DNA of 9,937 nt from Treponema sp. (GTDB taxonomy: Bacteria > Spirochaetota > Spirochaetia > Treponematales > Breznakiellaceae), in NCBI GenBank assembly GCA_031273405.1, contig JAISRW010000153.1:1-9937 (forward strand), in the 5' to 3' direction. The notes under the pieces were generated by a model. That model saw only the letters and a list, made by a program, of their open reading frames with translations. It was not told the origin of the DNA and searched no databases. Shown piece by piece: positions 6,927 through 9,937 of this stretch (position 1 is the stretch's first letter; every line of letters begins with the position of its first letter). A program made the position numbers and the translations under genes.

Positions 6927-6998
6927 CTACAAACGGTTGTTGAAAAACCGAATGCTTTTCAATAATCTGCTCCGCGATTTCTTGATTGACTTTTTCAA
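6927..6998 (-). CDS. Possible 23-residue basic leader peptide between oppC and oppD
   Basis: A TTG-initiated frame encodes a very basic peptide beginning MKKSIKKSRSRLL. Its stop codon TAG overlaps the oppD Shine-Dalgarno sequence, a layout that could couple translation. Its own ribosome-binding site is weak (AAGCGGG), and a frame this short can easily be chance. I do not recognise it. Confidence 0.15.
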   Translation of the reverse strand: MKKSIKKSRSRLLKSIRFFNNRL

Positions 6999-7005
6999 TA
7001 CCCGC

Positions 7006-8064
7006 TTAGATTCTGTTCTTGCTCTGGGGATCAAATGAATCCCTAAGACCGTCGCCTAAGAAATTCATGGCAAAGAGGAAGACGGTCATTGCTACCGCGG
7101 GGGCGACGAGCAGCCAAGGGTAGAGTTCCATTCCCTTTACCCCTTCGGAAACGAGGGAACCCCAAGACGCCAGGGGCGCCGAAACGCCGAGACCCAAAAA
7201 GGACAAAAAACTTTCGTTCATAATAAACGACGGTAATGAAAGGGTCGCATATATGATGATGATCCCCAGGGTATTGGGGAGCAGATGCTTGCGGATAATT
7301 CGGGGAGTGCCCGCCCCTACAGACTGGGCCGCCTGGACAAATTCCGCGTTTTTTAGGCTGATAATCTGCCCGCGCACCACCCGCGCTATGGTAAGCCACG
7401 ATACAAGGGCAATCGCCACAAAAAGTATAAAAACATTGCGCCCTATGATCGCCATCAGGATAATAACGACCAGCATATAGGGCAGGCCGTACATTACGTC
7501 AACAAAGCGCATGATAAGGTTGTCAATCCGCCCTCCGGCGTAACCGGCAACAGCGCCGAAAAAAATACCGATGAAAAGCGCCGTAATGGTGCCGAGTACG
7601 CCGATGCCTATGGAAATTCTTCCGCCGTAGATGACACGCGAGAACACATCCCTGCCGAGTATGTCCGTACCCCATATATACACCCGTTTATGTACGGGAT
7701 TTGCTTCAATGTCGGCTATCATTTCCTCAAGCTCTGTCCGCTCCGCCTCGTTGTATTCGGTGCGGCCTTCACGTGCCATGACACGGGCAAGGTAGGCTTC
7801 CCTGGTCCGGAGCATGACCGTACCGGCGCTTTCCAGGGACGGCGGCAGGTATATGTGTCTGATCTCCTGCCGTTCGTAGGGATAAATAGGTAGAAGGGGG
7901 GCGAAAATCGAAACGGAAATATAGAGTAGTACCACCGTCAAACCAAAAACCGCCATTTTGTTTTTTCTAAGCCGTTTCCAGGCATCCTGGCTAAGGGAAA
8001 CGGGTTTTACATTCTGATTAAACTCGTTGAGCGCGGCGTCAACTTTTTTACGTGGAAAAAACAT
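7006..8064 (-). CDS. oppC: Oligopeptide ABC transporter permease OppC
   Basis: OppC is an inner-membrane permease that pairs with OppB to form the peptide channel. It starts at ATG 8064 with AGGAGG at 8068-8073; a longer frame from a TTG at 8076 would run through that ribosome-binding site. One membrane helix lies at about 38-60, then a charged extracytoplasmic stretch (61 to about 130), then the family block WGTDILGRDVFSRVIYGGR (131-149), then five further helices. The EAA loop that docks the ATPases is EFVQAAQSVGAGTPRIIRKHLLPN (241-264), and the end FLGDGLRDSFDP is canonical. At 352 aa it is about 50 residues longer than E. coli OppC, mostly in the first loop. oppB, which should lie just upstream, is missing; a small ORF and a CsgG-like gene are there instead. 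Confidence 0.94.
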   Translation of the reverse strand: MFFPRKKVDAALNEFNQNVKPVSLSQDAWKRLRKNKMAVFGLTVVLLYISVSIFAPLLPIYPYERQEIRHIYLPPSLESAGTVMLRTREAYLARVMAREGRTEYNEAERTELEEMIADIEANPVHKRVYIWGTDILGRDVFSRVIYGGRISIGIGVLGTITALFIGIFFGAVAGYAGGRIDNLIMRFVDVMYGLPYMLVVIILMAIIGRNVFILFVAIALVSWLTIARVVRGQIISLKNAEFVQAAQSVGAGTPRIIRKHLLPNTLGIIIIYATLSLPSFIMNESFLSFLGLGVSAPLASWGSLVSEGVKGMELYPWLLVAPAVAMTVFLFAMNFLGDGLRDSFDPQSKNRI

Positions 8065-8108
8065 AAGCCTCCTCAAACCGGTACATGGTAAAAGCCTTTA
8101 GTTACGGT

Positions 8109-8291
8109 TCATACCGGCCCCTGTAATATTGTATCGCATACCCAACGGTTTACAATGTACGCCGCCGGGTAGCTGCCATAAACTGCTTCATTATACACCG
8201 CGTAACAGGACTTATGCGGCGTATACACAGACCTGTTATGCGGCGTTTCTTCTAAAACACATATTGTACACATTTTGACAACTCTTTTCAT
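8109..8291 (-). CDS. Hypothetical 60-aa Tyr/Cys-containing peptide
   Basis: I do not recognise this protein. It starts MKRVVKMCTICVLEETPHN, has four cysteines (C8, C11, C29, C52) and many tyrosines, and contains a double motif TPHNRSVY-TPHKSCYA encoded by an 11-bp DNA repeat at a 24-nt (8-codon) spacing (8212-8222 and 8236-8246). GGAGG at 8299-8303 lies seven bases before the ATG, a good ribosome-binding site. The gene sits 42 nt after the CsgG-like gene and 44 nt before oppC on the same strand, so it could be cotranscribed with both. It could instead be chance coding across a repeat: part of it (8228-8238) recurs inverted at 8870-8880. No clear signal peptide is visible. Confidence 0.4.
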   Translation of the reverse strand: MKRVVKMCTICVLEETPHNRSVYTPHKSCYAVYNEAVYGSYPAAYIVNRWVCDTILQGPV

Positions 8292-8333
8292 TTCAGCGCC
8301 TCCACATTATCATCTACAAACTAAATTCATAGC

Positions 8334-8783
8334 CTATTGCCATATTTGATCCTGTACTATTGAACTTTCAACGCCGATCATTCTGAATTGTATGTGATAA
8401 GAATCAACCATATTTTCACCGGAACCAATGATTATTGATTGAGCCCCAAGCATGTGTCCTATAGAAACCGCTGATTCATCGCTTACATAACCGGATAATT
8501 GAAAATTCTGTTCCTGTAATATATCTTCCATGTATTGTCTATCAACTACAGTGATACTGTCATTTACGAATATTTCCGTAAGGTCATTTATTACCCTGCT
8601 AGAGAACCGTCCAGAAGAAGAATAGAACTTTAATATGACGATAGGAGAATTATCTGTTAATTTTTTTTCTATTGACCATGAGGCCCTTTTCAGTGCATCA
8701 TCATAAGAAGCGGTTTGAGCAAAGACAACTATTGGCAGGAAAAGCCACGAGAAAGAGAAAACTATATGCTTCCAATGTCTCAA
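8334..8783 (-). CDS. CsgG-like (LpoB/CsgG superfamily) exported protein, possibly 3'-truncated
   Basis: This is a treponemal-type secreted protein of the CsgG-like fold. A signal peptide is clear at 1-23 (basic start, hydrophobic FSFSWLFLPIVVFA); no lipobox cysteine is present, so it is probably periplasmic. The core shows IVILKFYSSSGRFSSRVINDL (48-68), ITVVDRQYMEDILQEQNFQLSG (77-98) and SAVSIGHMLGAQSIIIGS (104-121), the typical run of this superfamily. It ends soon after the IGVESSIVQ strand, which is short for the family. It starts at TTG 8783 with GGGAG at 8791-8795 and a strong promoter upstream. Base composition is clearly more AT-rich than in the opp and scp-ruv genes, hinting at a different origin. 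Molecular role unknown. Confidence 0.75.
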   Translation of the reverse strand: MRHWKHIVFSFSWLFLPIVVFAQTASYDDALKRASWSIEKKLTDNSPIVILKFYSSSGRFSSRVINDLTEIFVNDSITVVDRQYMEDILQEQNFQLSGYVSDESAVSIGHMLGAQSIIIGSGENMVDSYHIQFRMIGVESSIVQDQIWQ

Positions 8784-8810
8784 TTTTTATCTCCCGTTAT
8801 GAACGTTTTT

Positions 8811-8839
8811 ATTATACTACATGGGTTAAATTCTTACAA
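8811..8839 (-). promoter_or_regulatory. Strong sigma-70-type promoter for the CsgG-like gene
   Basis: On the minus strand TTGTAA (-35, 8834-8839) is followed after exactly 17 nt by a perfect TATAAT (-10, 8811-8816), giving a start near 8804 and a leader of about 20 nt before the TTG start. With short gaps downstream, this promoter could also drive the small ORF and oppCDF. Confidence 0.7.
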
Positions 8840-8888
8840 TACCATAAGACGTTAAGAAAAAACGGCGTTTAACAGGTCTGAATACGCG

Positions 8889-9060
8889 CCCCAGCATAGC
8901 TGGGGATGGCGGCTCGGTCGAAGGTTTTGCTAGGAGTTTGTTGCGCTTCGCTGTGTACAGGGTTTTTCTTGTGTGGGGATTTTCAATCTTTTTCATTGAA
9001 GGGGCGCTTTCAGCCCTCGGTATGGGGCTGCCGTACCGGTGTTTGCCCCTTACCGGGGGC
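8889..9060. other. Hairpin-rich non-coding tail beside the transposase remnant
   Basis: CCCCAGC-ATA-GCTGGGG (8889-8905) is a perfect 7-bp hairpin. Further right are TTCAAT/ATTGAA (8982-8987/8995-9000), CAGCCC/GGGCTG (9011-9016/9025-9030), CGGTA/TACCG (9018-9022/9034-9038) and GCCCC/GGGGC (9045-9049/9056-9060), some mutually exclusive. It directly follows the transposase stop and is probably the non-coding 3' end of that insertion sequence. I could not identify the terminal repeat itself. Confidence 0.4.
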
Positions 9061-9063
9061 TCT

Positions 9064-9833
9064 TTAGCTCGTTTTCAGTCTATATAACCGCTTGAAGTTG
9101 TATGCCAGGGACCAATTCCCACTCACCTTCTCCAGCCCCCTCAGCAGAAATTGACGGAATCCTCGAACCGCAGGTCCTACGCCGCTTTGATTGTTTGCGA
9201 AGGGTACATACCCAAGAACCCGCTCACTGGTTCGCGGGGGAGCTTCAGAGCGAGGTATGTTGATTATCCCGAATACCGGTTCCACTGTCTCTTTCCTCTT
9301 TTTGTATATGGCTTTCCCTTTGTCTCTCTTCAGTTTGTCCGCCATCTTCTCTTTCGCTGCCGCCTCCGCGTCGGGGGCCGCTGTTTCCTCCGCGCAGTAT
9401 ACTTCCGGTCCCCGGCACTCCCCCGTTTCGTCCCGCAGTTCTACCGCTTCCTTGCTATAATACCCTGTATCCGCGCATACACCGTCTCAGGGGTATATAC
9501 TTCACGGTCCGCGCGGTCCACCGCCGGTTTTAATTCCTGTTTATCGTTCCCCCGGTTTGTTACATACCCGCTTACTATCAGCATCGTATCGACATCTACC
9601 GCCGCCTGCGCGTTATAGCACTGCTCAAACTCCTTCTTCCCCGTAAGCATGATCCGGCTTTCAGGAGCCGTGAAATTATACTGATAGTCCTCAAGCGGTT
9701 TCTCCCGCCCGGCGCTTACCCCGCTCCCGCCTTCGTTCACCTTGAAGCTCCCGATGTCAAGCTGCCCTACCGCTTCAATGATAAAGCGGACGATATGGTT
9801 CTCAGGCAGCCATTTCCTCAAGTCCTCGGGAAA
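9064..9833 (-). pseudogene. Decayed IS1182-family transposase
   Basis: This is the remnant of a DDE transposase of the IS1182 type. The N-terminal piece reads FPEDLRKWLPENHIVRFIIEAV and breaks off after FKVNEGGSG. It then jumps to YNFTAPESRIMLTGKKEFEQCYNAQAAVD, so roughly 200 or more residues including the first catalytic aspartate are deleted. At 9477-9483 (GGTGTAT on this strand) the frame shifts: the first frame stops at 9441, while the second continues as VCADTGYYSKEAVEL (second catalytic D) through YKKRKETVEPVFGII (catalytic E). A 33-codon stretch interrupts the C-terminus (9163-9261), and WSLAYNFKRL lacks about three residues usual after WSL. It cannot encode an active enzyme. No flanking target duplication was found. 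Confidence 0.85.
9163..9261 (-). other. In-frame foreign stretch inside the transposase C-terminus
   Basis: Between VEPVFGII and GFRQFLLRGL, where IS1182-type proteins have about four residues, 33 codons occur (NIPRSEAPPRTSERVLGYV...). The DNA has a partial inverted repeat (ACATACC with GGTATGT), and its start, ATACCTCGC, matches the hairpin at 9839-9862. It looks like a small inserted element of about 87 bp net. Its nature is unknown. Confidence 0.5.
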
Positions 9834-9838
9834 TGAAC

Positions 9839-9890
9839 TACCTCGCCCTGAAGGGCGAGGTATCAGATTTTTTCGATCCGAAAAAATCTG
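9839..9890. repeat. Tandem pair of perfect hairpins at the 5' side of the transposase remnant
   Basis: TACCTCGCCC-TGAA-GGGCGAGGTA (9839-9862) has a 10-bp stem. One base later CAGATTTTTTCG-ATC-CGAAAAAATCTG (9864-9890) has a 12-bp stem. The pair could be an end of an IS200/IS605-type element, a REP-like unit or a bidirectional terminator. The remaining 47 bases to the window edge show no identifiable gene. Confidence 0.6.
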
Positions 9891-9937
9891 TCGATGGATA
9901 GGAAATTATCAATACTGCGCGGTTTCATACCCCGCTA

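Larger units (their letters stand above)
8228..8880. repeat. Inverted repeat pair flanking the CsgG-like gene
   Basis: CAGACCTGTTA (8228-8238) and TAACAGGTCTG (8870-8880) are exact inverted copies, and similarity continues on both sides with gaps (AAACG-type sequence before, TACGC-type sequence after). The span encloses the CsgG-like gene, its promoter and the start of the small ORF. It may mark the ends of an inserted or inverted segment. The perfect part is short. Confidence 0.45.

Noticed and set aside
9151..9618. 155-codon plus-strand frame
   Set aside because: It is the shadow of the minus-strand transposase remnant and shows no independent motifs.
1..9937. tRNA, rRNA or tmRNA genes
   Set aside because: No cloverleaf with TTCGA-type T arm in context or rRNA-like sequence was recognised by eye on either strand.

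Overview
The window looks like a chromosomal segment of a spirochaete, most likely a Treponema-type organism. I base this on protein flavour (CsgG-like secreted protein, Opp ATPases, ScpA/ScpB, YebC, RuvA/RuvC), frequent TTG starts and the style of the intergenic repeats. No search was run, so the genus is an inference. The termite-gut treponemes, which are richer in repeats than T. pallidum, would be the first place to compare.

Left half (2-4303, + strand): housekeeping genes for chromosome maintenance and translation. scpA (5' end cut off by the window edge), scpB and an RluB/RsuA-type pseudouridine synthase are packed tightly (31-nt gap, then a 20-nt overlap). After 144 nt with a perfect hairpin come yebC and ruvC (14-nt overlap), then ruvA. 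ruvB is not in the window. The ruvC-ruvA gap is filled by a palindromic repeat into which a second small inverted-repeat element has jumped, leaving a 6-bp target duplication. The right end of that element appears to supply the -35 box for ruvA.

Middle (4304-4881): a 578-nt gap without a convincing gene, between convergent ruvA and oppF. It holds a 188-bp element bounded by TA dinucleotides that starts on the base after the ruvA stop codon, and a 209-bp stem-closed unit containing several perfect hairpins.

Right half (4882-8783, - strand): reading leftwards, a CsgG-like exported protein with a good sigma-70-type promoter, a possible 60-aa Tyr/Cys-containing peptide gene, then oppC, oppD and oppF of a peptide ABC importer. 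oppD and oppF overlap by ATGA. oppB and oppA, which normally precede oppC, are absent, so the importer is incomplete here and needs its other subunits from elsewhere or is a relic. The CsgG-like gene and small ORF are visibly more AT-rich than their neighbours, and an 11-bp inverted repeat flanks the CsgG-like gene.

Right edge (8880-9937): a decayed IS1182-type transposase (internal deletion, frameshift, in-frame insertion, small deletion), preceded by a tandem pair of perfect hairpins and followed by a hairpin-rich non-coding tail.

I see no complete new defence or signalling system. The most unusual content is the nested small palindromic elements, the structured 4647-4855 unit, and the oppB-less transporter headed by a small peptide ORF.
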